Assembly (NCBI RefSeq): GCF_004342265.1 | Contig: NZ_SMCS01000001.1 | Span: 62,001 to 126,000 of the forward strand | Reading direction: 5' to 3' | Length of the DNA: 64,000 nucleotides | DNA from: Luteibacter rhizovicinus | GTDB lineage: Bacteria; Pseudomonadota; Gammaproteobacteria; Xanthomonadales; Rhodanobacteraceae | Part shown: piece by piece, positions 8,695 through 18,000 of the stretch | Numbering within the stretch: position 1 is the first letter of the stretch | Layout: the number at the start of each line of letters is the position of its first letter | Made by a program: the position numbers and the translations under genes | Notes under the pieces: generated by a model | Database searches by the model: none | The model's input: the letters and a program-made list of their open reading frames with translations, nothing else | Told to the model about the DNA's origin: nothing

Positions 8695-10230
8695 TCAGAA
8701 CTCGAACTTGATGCCCTGCGCCAGCGGCAGTGCGTCGGAGTAGTTGATGGTGTTGGTCTGGCGGCGCATGTAGACCTTCCATGCGTCCGATCCGGACTCG
8801 CGACCGCCGCCGGTTTCCTTCTCCCCACCGAACGCGCCGCCGATCTCGGCGCCCGACGTGCCGATGTTGACGTTGGCGATGCCGCAATCCGAACCGGCTG
8901 CCGACAGATAGGCTTCGGCGGCTTTCAGGTCCTGCGTGAAGATCGACGACGAGAGGCCCTGCGGTACCGCGTTCTGCATGTCGATGGCATCGTCGAGCGT
9001 CTTGAACGGCATGACGTAGAGGATCGGTGCGAAGGTTTCCGTCTGCACGACGTCGCTGGCGTTATCCAGACCCGTGACGATCGTCGGCAGGACGAAGTTG
9101 CCCTTGCGATCGTCGAGTGCCTTGCCGCCGGTGCGTACCGTGCCGCCCGCGGCTTTCGCCTTTTCGATGGCGGTCAGGAATGCCTGCACGGCTTCGGGAC
9201 TGTTGAGCGGACCCATCAGCGTGCTCGCCTGCGTGGGATCGCCGATCTTCTTCTCTACCTGGCCGTAAGCCTTCACCAGCGTATCGACGACGTTGTCGTA
9301 GATCGATTCGTGGACGAGCAGACGGCGCGTGGACGTGCAGCGCTGGCCGCAGGTGCCGACGGCGCCGAAGACGATCGCGGGAATGGCCAGCTTCATATCG
9401 GCCGTGCGGTCGAGGACGATGGCGTTGTTGCCGCCCAGTTCCAGCAGGCTGCGACCCATGCGCTTCGCGACGCGCTCGCCGACCATGCGGCCGACCTTGG
9501 TGGAACCGGTGAAGCTGATGAGCGGAATGCGTTTGTCGTCGACGAACGTCTGGGCCAGTTCGGTACCGGCATCGTTGAACAGGAAGAACAGGTCCGGGAA
9601 GCCGGCTTCGGCCAGCGCCGCGTTGCAGATTTTCATCGTCGCGATGGCGGACAGCGGCGTCTTCGGCGACGGCTTCCAGATGCAGATGTCGCCACAGATG
9701 GCGGCAAGGAACGCATTCCAGGCCCATACGGCCACCGGGAAGTTGAAGGCGCTGACGATGCCGACCAGACCGACCGGATGCCACTGCTCGTACATGCGAT
9801 GGCCGGGACGCTCCGAATGCATGGTGTAGCCGTAGAGCATGCGGCTCTGACCGACCGCGAAGTCCGCGATGTCGATCATCTCCTGCACTTCGCCGTCGCC
9901 TTCGGGCTTGATCTTGCCCATTTCCAGGGCGACCAGGGAGCCGAGGGCGTCTTTGTGCTTGCGTAGCGCATCGCCGCACAGACGCACGGCCTCGCCACGG
10001 CGGGGCGCCGGGGTGGTGCGCCATACCGCGAAGGCTTCCTGCGCGCGCCGGACGATGGTCTCGTAATCGGCCGGGCTGGTGGCATGCACGGTCGCAATCG
10101 TCTCGCCCGTGGCCGGGTTGACCGGGCCGATCGTGCCGGCATCGCGGGTGGACGACCATTCGCCCCGGCCGAGGTACGTACCGGATTCGGTAGCGGAAAG
10201 GCCGAGCGACTCGAGAATCTTTGCGGACAT
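8695..10230 (-). CDS. amaB: Aldehyde dehydrogenase, family 7 (aminoadipate semialdehyde type)
   Basis: NAD-dependent aldehyde dehydrogenase of 511 aa. The sequence matches the ALDH7 group (piperideine-6-carboxylate / alpha-aminoadipic semialdehyde dehydrogenase, AmaB in pseudomonads): [31 protein letters not shown] with the general-base Glu, and [20 protein letters not shown] with the catalytic Cys. ATG 10230 is chosen because AGGAG sits just upstream; the frame is open to 10398. The symbol rests on family resemblance only. The expected lysine-catabolism partners are not next to it; the SDR gene downstream is the only close neighbour. Confidence 0.88.
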   Translation of the reverse strand: MSAKILESLGLSATESGTYLGRGEWSSTRDAGTIGPVNPATGETIATVHATSPADYETIVRRAQEAFAVWRTTPAPRRGEAVRLCGDALRKHKDALGSLVALEMGKIKPEGDGEVQEMIDIADFAVGQSRMLYGYTMHSERPGHRMYEQWHPVGLVGIVSAFNFPVAVWAWNAFLAAICGDICIWKPSPKTPLSAIATMKICNAALAEAGFPDLFFLFNDAGTELAQTFVDDKRIPLISFTGSTKVGRMVGERVAKRMGRSLLELGGNNAIVLDRTADMKLAIPAIVFGAVGTCGQRCTSTRRLLVHESIYDNVVDTLVKAYGQVEKKIGDPTQASTLMGPLNSPEAVQAFLTAIEKAKAAGGTVRTGGKALDDRKGNFVLPTIVTGLDNASDVVQTETFAPILYVMPFKTLDDAIDMQNAVPQGLSSSIFTQDLKAAEAYLSAAGSDCGIANVNIGTSGAEIGGAFGGEKETGGGRESGSDAWKVYMRRQTNTINYSDALPLAQGIKFEF

Positions 10231-10430
10231 GACGGCTCCTGTAGGGGCACGGAAGGAGGCCTCCGCGCCTTGGTAAAACGCCGATTCTAGCAAACGGGCG
10301 GTAAGAGGCCGTTGTGCGCCGCGGTGTGCACGAATGTCGTCGTGACGTCGTAACCCGCCCGCCGTGGCGTTACCGGCCCATGACAGTCGCAGGTTCATGC
10401 TGGACCCTGACTCTGTGAACAGGGATAACC

Positions 10431-10691
10431 ATGCAGACGGTCGTTTTCGAAGTTCCTTACCGCCCCAATGAGAACCTGGCCTGGGATGTCCGGCGGGACG
10501 ATCGCCTCGTGGGCCAGTTTCCTTCGCGCGTGGATGCGCTGCGATACGCCGTGCACGAGGCTGTCCACGCCGGGAACGAGGCGCTTACGGCGTTGGTGAC
10601 GGTCGAAGGCGCGGACGGTGTGCGGCGCTTGTTTGGCGGCGACGTGAAGCGGCCGCTCGAGGAGCTGCCGTTCGGTGCAAGGCCTCACTGA
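10431..10691 (+). CDS. Small hypothetical protein, DUF2188-like
   Basis: An 86-aa cytosolic protein with no signal peptide. The pattern [15 protein letters not shown], then [16 protein letters not shown], then [13 protein letters not shown] resembles the small DUF2188-type fold, where a conserved Trp-Val strand is followed by an Ala-rich helix and a short strand. That match is from memory and weak. The start is supported by AGGGA a few bases upstream. It is a single-gene unit, with a perfect palindromic hairpin downstream at 10717-10740. Its function is unknown. Confidence 0.7.
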   Translation: MQTVVFEVPYRPNENLAWDVRRDDRLVGQFPSRVDALRYAVHEAVHAGNEALTALVTVEGADGVRRLFGGDVKRPLEELPFGARPH

Positions 10692-10716
10692 TAGCGGTGG
10701 TGCGCCCGTTCCACGA

Positions 10717-10740
10717 ATAAGGGCGCCGAAGCGCCCTTAT
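10717..10740. terminator. Palindromic terminator hairpin
   Basis: Perfect 10-bp stem ATAAGGGCGC / GCGCCCTTAT with a CGAA loop. It lies between the small plus-strand gene and the minus-strand sulfatase relic. No long T tract follows. Confidence 0.6.
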
Positions 10741-10768
10741 CCTTATCGGTCGGCGGTTTCGCGGGGCA

Positions 10769-11192
10769 TCAACTGCCTGAAGCCACCTTCGCCATCTTCG
10801 CGAGTGCGTCGTCTAGTGTGAACGTGGCCTCTTTCTGCCACCGCGAAACTATGGATGACGCCACGCGGGCCGAACGTTTTCTTGAAGTTCGGCGAATCCG
10901 GATAGTCGATGTCTTCGGGATCTTTCTCGGCGTTCAGGTGATAAAGGTTGCCGAAGAACTCGTCGAATCCGTGCGCGGTAGGCAGGTATTTATTAAGGTC
11001 GCCAAGATGGTTCTTGCCGAACTGTCCGGTCGCGTAACCCAATGGTTTGAGCAGTTCCGCGATCGTCGGATCTTCTGCCTGCAAACCGACCTCCGAGCCG
11101 GGAATGCCCACCTTGGTCAAGCCGGTGCGGTAGCCCTTTGCCTGGTAATGAACGAAGCGCGTCCGGTGGTGCACGACTGCTCGACGCCAGAA
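10769..11192 (-). pseudogene. Arylsulfatase relic (truncated, frameshifted, internally deleted)
   Basis: Read on the minus strand, three sulfatase pieces lie in order but in different frames. Near 11145-11192 is [15 protein letters not shown], which carries the active-site Cys region. After a frameshift, 10850-11145 encodes [55 protein letters not shown] and [16 protein letters not shown] second shift leads to a tail [21 protein letters not shown] that ends at the TGA at 10769, which looks like the normal C terminus. Most of the middle of a roughly 500-residue sulfatase and its N terminus are missing, so no active enzyme can be made. An ORF of 143 codons at 10743-11174 bridges the first junction but is not a real gene. 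It lies next to the tRNA-Arg gene. Confidence 0.8.
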
Positions 11193-11425
11193 CTATTGCG
11201 CGCGGGCATAGTTCTTCGGTAGCGCATATTTACTTGGGCGATACGCGTGAATTTGCTAGGTACATCCCGGTCGGGCAGGGAGCGTGTCGCGGCTTATTCC
11301 GGGCAAACCGGCATGCCCGCGATGTTTCGGCTGGCGGAAGCGGCGGCCGATCCTGCGTAAGTAAATTCCCGGAACCCGGCCCCGTGGTTTCGTCCCGGGC
11401 CCGTCCCCGCTATCCTTCGCACCTT

Positions 11426-11502
11426 GGCCCCGTAGCTCAGCTGGATAGAGCGACGCCCTCCTAAGGCGTAGGTCGCCCGTTCGAATCGGGCCGGGGTCAC
11501 CA
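11426..11502 (+). tRNA. tRNA-Arg (anticodon CCU)
   Basis: A 77-nt cloverleaf. The 7-bp acceptor stem GGCCCCG / CGGGGTC has one G-U pair. The D arm is GCTC...GAGC, the anticodon stem ACGCC/GGCGT encloses the loop CTCCTAA with anticodon CCT, the T arm is GCCCG TTCGAAT CGGGC, and CCA is encoded. It decodes AGG. No integrase or attachment duplication was seen beside it. Confidence 0.95.
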
Positions 11503-11539
11503 TTCGTCGGGCTTTATGGCCTTCTGGCTCCTGGCTTTT

Positions 11540-11678
11540 TGTGGGAGCGCGCCTGCGCGCGAAAGCCAACGGAGCGAGGAAGCTGGGTGCTCACATTCGC
11601 GAGCCCGATCTCCTGGCTGCGGATGTCGCGTACGGCATCTACGCTCCGTTGGCTTTCGCGCGCAGGCGCGCTCCCACA
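11540..11678. repeat. Palindromic element, TGTAGGAGC family, copy 2
   Basis: 139 bp with perfect 37-nt inverted arms (11540-11576 and 11642-11678), beginning TGTGGGAGCGCGCCTGCGCG. The centre resembles the 2357-2495 copy. It lies between the tRNA and the 3' end of the hydrolase gene. A transcript would fold into one long hairpin. Confidence 0.88.
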
Positions 11679-11705
11679 GGTCCACAGGTCCACAGGTCCA
11701 CAGGT
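11676..11705. repeat. 8-bp tandem repeat (ACAGGTCC)
   Basis: About 3.75 perfect copies of ACAGGTCC directly abut the right arm of the palindromic element and touch the stop codon of the hydrolase gene. It is a short repeat prone to slippage. Confidence 0.85.
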
Positions 11706-13132
11706 TATATGTCGGCGCCGTCGACTGGGTTCTGGAAACTTTCCGGCGTCAGGTTCGACGTGAAGCGGAACACGCCTTCCTTCACGCGGCGCGCCAGTAC
11801 GACATCGACTACCGTCGTTTCGTGCGGACCGATCGCATCGAACAGATCGGTCGTTGTAGCCGTTGCGGCCACCAGATGATGAACCAGTCCGTCGATATCC
11901 TTCGGCTCCGCGCGTGCGCCATAGGGGCGATGGGCCCCTATCGCCTTCCGCAGAACCTTTCGCTGATCGCGCGGATCCATCACCGGACCGTCGCCAGCAA
12001 GAACGCCGTGATTGAGAAACAACGTCACCACGCCCGTACTGCGCGAATTGGCCTGCCGGTCGATCATGAAACCCTGTGGCAGTTCGTTGCTGCTGCCATC
12101 CGACCCGGCGGTCAGCTGGAATTGCGTATCGGATAACGACTCGCCGCGATCGTCGGCCAGACGCACGATGAGCATGCTGCGCGGATCGTGGATATGGACG
12201 CGCGGAGAAAAGAGGCCGGCCGGTTCGAGTTCGACCTTGTCGGCGTCGCGCTGCGCGTTCTCGATGGAGAACGCGGCGCAAAGGGCGGCATAGGAGGCCG
12301 GCGAGGAGACGGCGAGGCAGCGCATCACTGTGTCGACGGTAAGCGGTGGGGTCGGATCGCCGGCCATGATGCCGCGATCGCCCGTATGCGCCAGGCCGGC
12401 CAGCAGTTTGAACGCCGTGCGCGGTGCGCGCGTGATAGTTGCGATAAGACGGTTCGTCAGCGGGTCCTGCGAAAGCACCGCATGGGTCGCGTTGAGATTG
12501 GCGGCGGCCAGTCGCACGACGCCGTCCGATCCATCCTCGCCGGTATAGGAGTTGATGTAATCGTAGAGTTTGCGGTCGGGCCGGTCGCCGATCAGCACGA
12601 ACAGATACGTGCCCGACGCGGCGAAGTCCGCGCTGTGGATGAGGTCGACATTCTGCGCAAGCGATTCGGGACTGCCCAGTTCCAGCCAGTCCAGTATCCG
12701 TTGCCCCGGCTCCACGCCGCCGAACCATGCTTTCAGACGTCCGAGGGTACCTTTGCCCAGCTGGGCAAGGGCGGACCCGAAGTTCGCCGGCGCAAGCATC
12801 ACCAGATGACGCAGCGCCAGCGGCGCGTAGCCGGCCGGGCGGTCGCGTTGCGCACGCAGCCAGGCATGGACGATCGGGCCGCCGGTCGAATGCGCGATGC
12901 AGTCGAACTGGCCGTCCGGTAGTGCCAGTCCGCGCAGGGCGCGATCGAACGCACGGACGATATCGTCCAGCGTGACCGTGTCGACGAAGGTGACGTATTC
13001 GGACAGATGGATGTCGACGACGGTCAGCGAACCGCCGGCCTGCGCTACGCGATCGCGTAGCGCGGCCGGCAACTGGCCGTAACTCGATGTGTCGGTGACG
13101 CTCCAGCCGTGCAGGAAAACGAGCGTAGCCAT
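11705..13132 (-). CDS. Alpha/beta-hydrolase, lipase/esterase-like, with unknown C-terminal half
   Basis: A 475-aa protein without a signal peptide. The N-terminal half is an alpha/beta-hydrolase: LVFLHGWSVTDTSSYG forms the oxyanion-hole strand, and FDCIAHSTGGPIVHAWL carries a nucleophile Ser in H-S-T-G-G, a lipase-type elbow seen in PGAP1- and LCAT-like hydrolases. Residues around VMLAPANFGSALAQLG continue that fold. The last 180 or so residues (VHIHDPRSMLIVRLADDRGE onward) are not recognised and look beta-rich. It could be a phospholipase or a secreted effector, but no secretion partner gene is adjacent. It stands alone, downstream of the aldehyde dehydrogenase gene on the same strand. Confidence 0.8.
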   Translation of the reverse strand: MATLVFLHGWSVTDTSSYGQLPAALRDRVAQAGGSLTVVDIHLSEYVTFVDTVTLDDIVRAFDRALRGLALPDGQFDCIAHSTGGPIVHAWLRAQRDRPAGYAPLALRHLVMLAPANFGSALAQLGKGTLGRLKAWFGGVEPGQRILDWLELGSPESLAQNVDLIHSADFAASGTYLFVLIGDRPDRKLYDYINSYTGEDGSDGVVRLAAANLNATHAVLSQDPLTNRLIATITRAPRTAFKLLAGLAHTGDRGIMAGDPTPPLTVDTVMRCLAVSSPASYAALCAAFSIENAQRDADKVELEPAGLFSPRVHIHDPRSMLIVRLADDRGESLSDTQFQLTAGSDGSSNELPQGFMIDRQANSRSTGVVTLFLNHGVLAGDGPVMDPRDQRKVLRKAIGAHRPYGARAEPKDIDGLVHHLVAATATTTDLFDAIGPHETTVVDVVLARRVKEGVFRFTSNLTPESFQNPVDGADI

Positions 13133-13192
13133 GATCGGTTCCGAATGCTTTTACGGACCCAAGCGTAACGTCCGTCGGTCTCAGGTTCTGCG

Positions 13193-14623
13193 TCAGACGT
13201 CCCGAATCACCATCAGCCGGATGTCGCTCATGTCGTCGATCGCGTAACGCACGCCTTCGCGCCCGAGTCCCGAGGATTTCGACCCGCCGTAAGGCATGTT
13301 GTCCACGCGGAAGCTCGGTACGTCGTTGACGATGACGCCACCCTGATCCAGTTCGTCCCAGGCGCGCATCGCATGCCGCAGGTCGTTGGTGAATACGCCC
13401 GCCTGCAGGCCGAAGTCCGAGTCGTTGGCAACGGCCAGTGCTTCGTCGAAGCTGCGCACGCGCTGGAGGAGGGCGACGGGACCGAATACTTCCTGTCGCT
13501 GCACCTTCGCATCGTGCGGCACGTTCTCGAGTACGGTGGCTTCCAGCATCGCGCCCTTGCGACCGCCGCCGCAAAGAATGGTCGCACCGCTGTCACGCGC
13601 TTCCGCGACCCACGCTTCCAGCCGCATCGCGGCTTTCTCGTCGATCATCGGGCCGAGGAAGGTGTCCTTGTCTTTCGGGTCGCCGGCTTTCAATGTCTTG
13701 ACCGCTGCGACGAAGCGTTGTTTCAGTTCGTCGTAGATATCGTCGTGGGCAAGGATGCGCTGCACGCTGATGCAGCTCTGGCCGGATTGATAGAACGCAC
13801 CGAAGACCAGTCGCTCCACGACTTTGTCGAGGCGGTCGCGCTGGTCGGCGTCCACGATGCATGCCGCGTTGCCGCCCAGCTCCAGCGTCACTTTCTTGTG
13901 TCCTGCCTGCGCCCTCAGGTCCCAGCCGATCAGTCCGCCCGTGAACGAAAGCATTTTCAGGCGAGGATCGGTGACCAGCGGCGAAGCCGATTTGCCTTCC
14001 AGTGGCAGAATAGAAAACGCGCCTTCGGGAAGGTCGGTCTCGGCGAGAATCTGTCCGATGATCAGCGCGCCAAGCGGCGTGCGTTCGGCAGGTTTCAGCA
14101 CGAAGGGGCAGCCCGCGGCGATGGCTGGCGCGACCTTGTGCGCGACGAGGTTCAACGGAAAATTGAAAGGTGTGATGAAGGCGACGGGGCCGAGCGGGAC
14201 GCGTCGCGTATAGCCGTGATAGCCGGCCGTACGCGCGGAAATTTCCAGGTTCAGCGTCTCGCCGTTGATACGGACGGCTTCTTCCGCAGCGATCTTGAAC
14301 GTCTCGATCAGGCGGGTGACTTCGCCGATGGAATCGTTGATCGGCTTGCCCGCTTCGACGCATAGCGCATAGGCCAGTTCGTCCTTGCGTTCGCGGAAGC
14401 GCTGCACGCAGTGTTCGAGTACGGCCTGTCGCTGGTAGGGTTTGAACGCCTTCATCGGAGCCGCGGCAGCCTGCGCCGCGGCGATAGCTTTTTCGATGGC
14501 CGCGGCGTCGGGCATGGCTACGTACGTCGCGATGTCGCCCGAATACTTGTCGGTGACCGCGAGATCGGTATTGGGAGCGTATGGCTTGTTAGCCACGTAA
14601 TAGGGATAGCTTTTGTCGAGCAT
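13193..14623 (-). CDS. NAD(P)-dependent aldehyde dehydrogenase
   Basis: Cytosolic aldehyde dehydrogenase of 476 aa. Key parts are FITPFNFPLNLVAHKVAPA, KPAERTPLGAL for cofactor binding, VTLELGGNAACIV with the general-base Glu, and FYQSGQSCISVQRILAH with the catalytic Cys. The short form and the SCISVQR active site resemble the glyceraldehyde-3-phosphate / phosphonoacetaldehyde / lactaldehyde dehydrogenase branch rather than the betaine aldehyde branch. I cannot assign the substrate. The start at 14623 is an ATG matching the family start. Gaps to neighbours are 60-70 bp, so it may be separately expressed. Confidence 0.88.
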   Translation of the reverse strand: MLDKSYPYYVANKPYAPNTDLAVTDKYSGDIATYVAMPDAAAIEKAIAAAQAAAAPMKAFKPYQRQAVLEHCVQRFRERKDELAYALCVEAGKPINDSIGEVTRLIETFKIAAEEAVRINGETLNLEISARTAGYHGYTRRVPLGPVAFITPFNFPLNLVAHKVAPAIAAGCPFVLKPAERTPLGALIIGQILAETDLPEGAFSILPLEGKSASPLVTDPRLKMLSFTGGLIGWDLRAQAGHKKVTLELGGNAACIVDADQRDRLDKVVERLVFGAFYQSGQSCISVQRILAHDDIYDELKQRFVAAVKTLKAGDPKDKDTFLGPMIDEKAAMRLEAWVAEARDSGATILCGGGRKGAMLEATVLENVPHDAKVQRQEVFGPVALLQRVRSFDEALAVANDSDFGLQAGVFTNDLRHAMRAWDELDQGGVIVNDVPSFRVDNMPYGGSKSSGLGREGVRYAIDDMSDIRLMVIRDV

Positions 14624-14694
14624 GTCTGCCTCGCGGGAACGGGACTCGGGATGCGCGAATGATCGGGGAGCGATCGTTCAGCCAGTGTGACAGG

Positions 14695-16038
14695 CTAATC
14701 CTTGCGGACCACCTTGATCTGCCCTTCGCCCAGCATGACCCGCAGCGATTCGCCCGGGGCGACATCCGCCTCGCGGCGAACCACGCGTTCGTTTTCGTCG
14801 AGCACGATGGCGTAACCGCGCTCCAGCGTAGCCAGCGGGCTCACCGCATGGAGCGTGCGTGCCTGCTGCGCCAGACGCAGCCGATCGCGTTCGAGCCGGC
14901 GCTCGATGGCGGATTGCATGCGCTGGCGCAGTTCGACGATGCGGCGTTGCCAGGGCGTGAGTTTCTGCCGGGGATGCTGTGCGATCAGGCGACCGTGCAG
15001 CCGGTCCAGTCGCGCGGAGCGCAGCGCGTTGGCCTGGCGCAAGGATATGAGCAGACGCTGCCGCAATGCTTCCAGTCGCTGACCGTCGCGAGCCAGACGC
15101 GCCTGCGGACGTTGTGCGTTCAGTCGTGCCCGCAGGTGATCGGCGCGTTGCGCCTGCGCCTGCAACCGGCGCGATATGAGTGTGGCCATGCGCTGGCGCA
15201 GCCGATCCAGTCGACGGAACAGATCGTCCGCGTCGGGCACCAGGAGTTCGGCGGCGGCGGACGGCGTGGCGGCGCGCAGGTCGGCGACGAAGTCGGCGAT
15301 GGTGAAGTCGACTTCGTGTCCTACGGCGGATACGACAGGCACGGCGCTGGCATGGATGGCGCGCGCCACCGCTTCGTCGTTGAACGCCCAGAGATCTTCC
15401 AGCGAGCCGCCGCCACGGGTGAGCAGCAATACGTCGTAGCGGCCGCTGGCCGATGCGCGTCGCAGCATCGTGGCAATAGCGGGCGGCGCTTCGCGACCCT
15501 GTACCGGCACGGGCAGCACATCGACTTCGGCGATGGGAAGACGACGTCCGAGAACACTGAGGACATCGCGAACGGCGGCACCGGAGGCCGAGGTGATCAC
15601 GCCGATACGTCGGGGAAAGGCGGGCAGGGGGCGTTTGCGTTCGGGATCGAACAGGCCTTCGGCACCAAGGCGCGCTTTGAGCTGTTCGAATTCGCGTTGC
15701 AGGGCACCTTCGCCGGCCGGCTCCATATGCTCCGCGACCAGCTGGAATTCGCCGCGAGCTTCGTACAGTCCGACCTTCGCGCGGATCAGTACGTGCATGC
15801 CATCCGTCGGCCGAAAACGCAGACGAGATGCGGCCGTGCGGAACATCGCGCAACGGACCTGCGCACTGGCATCTTTCAGTGTGAAGTAGACATGTCCGGA
15901 GGCGGGACGCGCCACGTTGGACAGCTCGCCTTCGATCCACACCATCGGCAGCGCGTCTTCCAGCAGATCGCGCACCAGCCGGTTCAGACCGGACGGTGTG
16001 AGGATGGGCGGGGCCGTGCGGTCGTCGTACTCGGACAT
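14695..16038 (-). CDS. xseA: Exodeoxyribonuclease VII large subunit
   Basis: Catalytic large subunit of the ExoVII single-strand DNA exonuclease, which works with the small subunit XseB. The 447-aa length fits the family. The N-terminal OB-fold is evident (LTPSGLNRLVRDLLEDALPMVWIEGELSN, GHVYFTLKDASAQVRCAMFR), followed by the nuclease core (IGVITSASGAAVRDVLSVL, ILLL-type LLLTRGGGSLEDLWAFNDE, PVVSAVGHEVDFTIADFVAD) and a long Arg/Gln-rich coiled-coil region. xseB is not adjacent; it is usually elsewhere in the genome. The start gives the canonical MSEYDDR-type N terminus. Confidence 0.95.
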   Translation of the reverse strand: MSEYDDRTAPPILTPSGLNRLVRDLLEDALPMVWIEGELSNVARPASGHVYFTLKDASAQVRCAMFRTAASRLRFRPTDGMHVLIRAKVGLYEARGEFQLVAEHMEPAGEGALQREFEQLKARLGAEGLFDPERKRPLPAFPRRIGVITSASGAAVRDVLSVLGRRLPIAEVDVLPVPVQGREAPPAIATMLRRASASGRYDVLLLTRGGGSLEDLWAFNDEAVARAIHASAVPVVSAVGHEVDFTIADFVADLRAATPSAAAELLVPDADDLFRRLDRLRQRMATLISRRLQAQAQRADHLRARLNAQRPQARLARDGQRLEALRQRLLISLRQANALRSARLDRLHGRLIAQHPRQKLTPWQRRIVELRQRMQSAIERRLERDRLRLAQQARTLHAVSPLATLERGYAIVLDENERVVRREADVAPGESLRVMLGEGQIKVVRKD

Positions 16039-16131
16039 GGGTCGCCGAGGTTAGCACGGCGACAAGGAATGTCGATGGGGCAGTGACTTAGCGGTCGCAC
16101 CTAATGCGATGTCTCGCCTGTTTTCGTGCGC

Positions 16132-17739
16132 CTACATACGAAACACGCCGAACCTGCCCTGTTCGATCGGGGCATTCAGGGACGCCGAAATCGCCAGGCC
16201 CAGTACGCGGCGGGTGTCGGCCGGGTCGATGATGCCGTCGTCCCACAGGCGTGCGCTGGCGTAGTACGGGTGGCCCTGGTGTTCGTACTGTTCGCGGATG
16301 GGGGCCTTGAACGCTTCTTCGTCTTCGGCGCTCCACTGGCCGCCGCCGGCTTCGATGCCGTCGCGGCGGACGGTGGCCAGCACGGAAGCGGCCTGTTCGC
16401 CGCCCATGACGCTGATGCGGGCGTTGGGCCACATCCACAGGAACCGAGCGCCATACGCGCGACCGCACATGGCATAGTTGCCCGCGCCGAAGCTGCCGCC
16501 GATGACGACGGTGAACTTGGGCACGTGCGAACAGGCGACGGCGGTGACCATCTTCGCGCCGTCCTTCGCGATGCCGCCGTTCTCGTACTTGCGGCCCACC
16601 ATGAAACCCGTGATGTTCTGCAGGAAAACGAGGGGCACATTGCGCTGGTTGCACAGTTCGATGAAGTGCGCGCCTTTCTGTGCGGACTCGCCGAACAGAA
16701 TGCCGTTGTTGGCGACGATACCCACCGGATAGCCGTGGATGTGCGCGAATCCGGTCACCAGCGTCTTGCCGTAGCGGGCCTTGAATTCGTGGAATTCGGA
16801 GTCGTCGACGATGCGGGCGATGATCTCGCGGATATCGAACGGACGGCGGGTGTCTTCGGGAATCACGCCGTAAAGCTCGTCGGCCGCGTAACGCGGCGCG
16901 ATGACCGGACGGACGGCAAGCGGTACATGTTTGACGCGATTCAGACTGCCGACGATGTCGCGCGCGATGGACAGCGCGTGCGTGTCGTTCTCGGCGAAAT
17001 GATCGGCCACACCCGATATGGAGGTATGCACATCCGCGCCACCCAGTGCTTCGGCATCGACGATTTCGCCGGTAGCGGCTTTCACCAGCGGCGGACCGCC
17101 CAGGAAGATCGTGCCCTGCTCGCGGACGATGATGGTTTCGTCGCTCATGGCGGGCACATAGGCGCCGCCGGCGGTGCAGGAACCCATGACGACGGCGATC
17201 TGCGCGATGCCCTGCGCACTCATGCGCGCCTGGTTATAGAAGATGCGGCCGAAGTGCTCGCGGTCGGGGAATACTTCGTCCTGCAGCGGCAGGAACGCGC
17301 CGCCCGAATCGACCAGATACACGCAGGGCAGACGGTTTTCCATCGCCACTTCCTGCGCGCGCAGGTGTTTTTTCACCGTCATCGGGAAGTACGTGCCGCC
17401 CTTGACCGTGGCGTCGTTCGCAAGCACCACCACTTCCTGTCCCATGACCCGGCCGATCCCCGCGATGAGACCGGCGGCCGGCGCGGCACCGTCGTACATG
17501 CCGTGCGCGGCGAGCGGTGCGATTTCAAGGAACGGCGAGCCCGGGTCGAGCAGGGCTCGGATACGTTCGCGCGGAAGCAATTTCCCGCGGGCCTCGTGCT
17601 TTTCGCGAGCTTTTGCTCCACCTCCCTCCGCGGTCTTTCGCAGCGTTTCGCGAAGATCGTCGGTCAGCGAGCGCAGGCGCAGGCTGGCGGACTGGAAATC
17701 GGGCGAACGGGGATCGAGCGCTGACGTAAGGATAGGCAT
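16132..17739 (-). CDS. mccB: Methylcrotonyl-CoA carboxylase, carboxyltransferase (beta) subunit
   Basis: Carboxyltransferase that moves CO2 from biotin to 3-methylcrotonyl-CoA in leucine breakdown. The 535-aa length and [76 protein letters not shown] and [15 protein letters not shown] are typical of the beta subunit rather than of propionyl-CoA carboxylase. Its partners (biotin carboxylase alpha subunit, methylglutaconyl-CoA hydratase, HMG-CoA lyase) are not adjacent. The next pathway enzyme found is isovaleryl-CoA dehydrogenase, about 5 kb away on the same strand. The symbol liuB is used in pseudomonads. A palindromic repeat lies upstream. Confidence 0.92.
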   Translation of the reverse strand: MPILTSALDPRSPDFQSASLRLRSLTDDLRETLRKTAEGGGAKAREKHEARGKLLPRERIRALLDPGSPFLEIAPLAAHGMYDGAAPAAGLIAGIGRVMGQEVVVLANDATVKGGTYFPMTVKKHLRAQEVAMENRLPCVYLVDSGGAFLPLQDEVFPDREHFGRIFYNQARMSAQGIAQIAVVMGSCTAGGAYVPAMSDETIIVREQGTIFLGGPPLVKAATGEIVDAEALGGADVHTSISGVADHFAENDTHALSIARDIVGSLNRVKHVPLAVRPVIAPRYAADELYGVIPEDTRRPFDIREIIARIVDDSEFHEFKARYGKTLVTGFAHIHGYPVGIVANNGILFGESAQKGAHFIELCNQRNVPLVFLQNITGFMVGRKYENGGIAKDGAKMVTAVACSHVPKFTVVIGGSFGAGNYAMCGRAYGARFLWMWPNARISVMGGEQAASVLATVRRDGIEAGGGQWSAEDEEAFKAPIREQYEHQGHPYYASARLWDDGIIDPADTRRVLGLAISASLNAPIEQGRFGVFRM

Positions 17740-17831
17740 GGTCGGTCGCGATGGGGCTAAACGGCCATGATAGCGGGGTGGGGGAACGGACTAACGCTGC
17801 GGTTGCACAACCCGATGCGGCGATGGCTCTC

Positions 17832-17925
17832 TGTGGGAGCGAGCCTGCTCGCGAAAGCAATCTTGCGTGGAGCATCGGCTGTGCGATGTCGCGATCGGGT
17901 TTTCGCGAGCAGGCTCGCTCCTACA
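17832..17925. repeat. Palindromic element, TGTAGGAGC family, short copy
   Basis: Inverted arms at 17832-17857 and 17900-17925 begin TGTGGGAGCGAGCCTGCTCG. The total is 94 bp, shorter than the two 139-bp copies, and the centre differs. It sits between mccB and the lipoprotein gene. Confidence 0.85.
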
Positions 17926-17940
17926 GAAAGCAGACGGCAC

Positions 17941-17972
17941 AAAAAAACCGGCCGCCCAAGGGCGGCCGGTTT
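17941..17972 (-). terminator. Rho-independent terminator of the Ala-rich lipoprotein gene
   Basis: Read on the minus strand, an 11-bp GC-rich stem (ACCGGCCGCCC / GGGCGGCCGGT) is followed by seven T residues. It lies just downstream of the lipoprotein stop codon. Confidence 0.9.
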
Positions 17973-18000
17973 CAATACAGCAAGAACGGAGGCGGAAGCC

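Noticed and set aside
10743-11174. 143-codon frame as an intact sulfatase
   Set aside because: It lacks the active-site segment, which is in another frame, and its end is out of frame with the true C terminus.
11426-11502. tRNA-Arg as an integration site of a genomic island
   Set aside because: No integrase, no repeat of the tRNA 3' end and no foreign gene block was found beside it.
13193-13574. Upstream extension of a 686-codon minus-strand frame starting at 13574
   Set aside because: It overlaps the hydrolase and aldehyde dehydrogenase genes in a different frame and its composition is Arg-rich, typical of an out-of-frame shadow.
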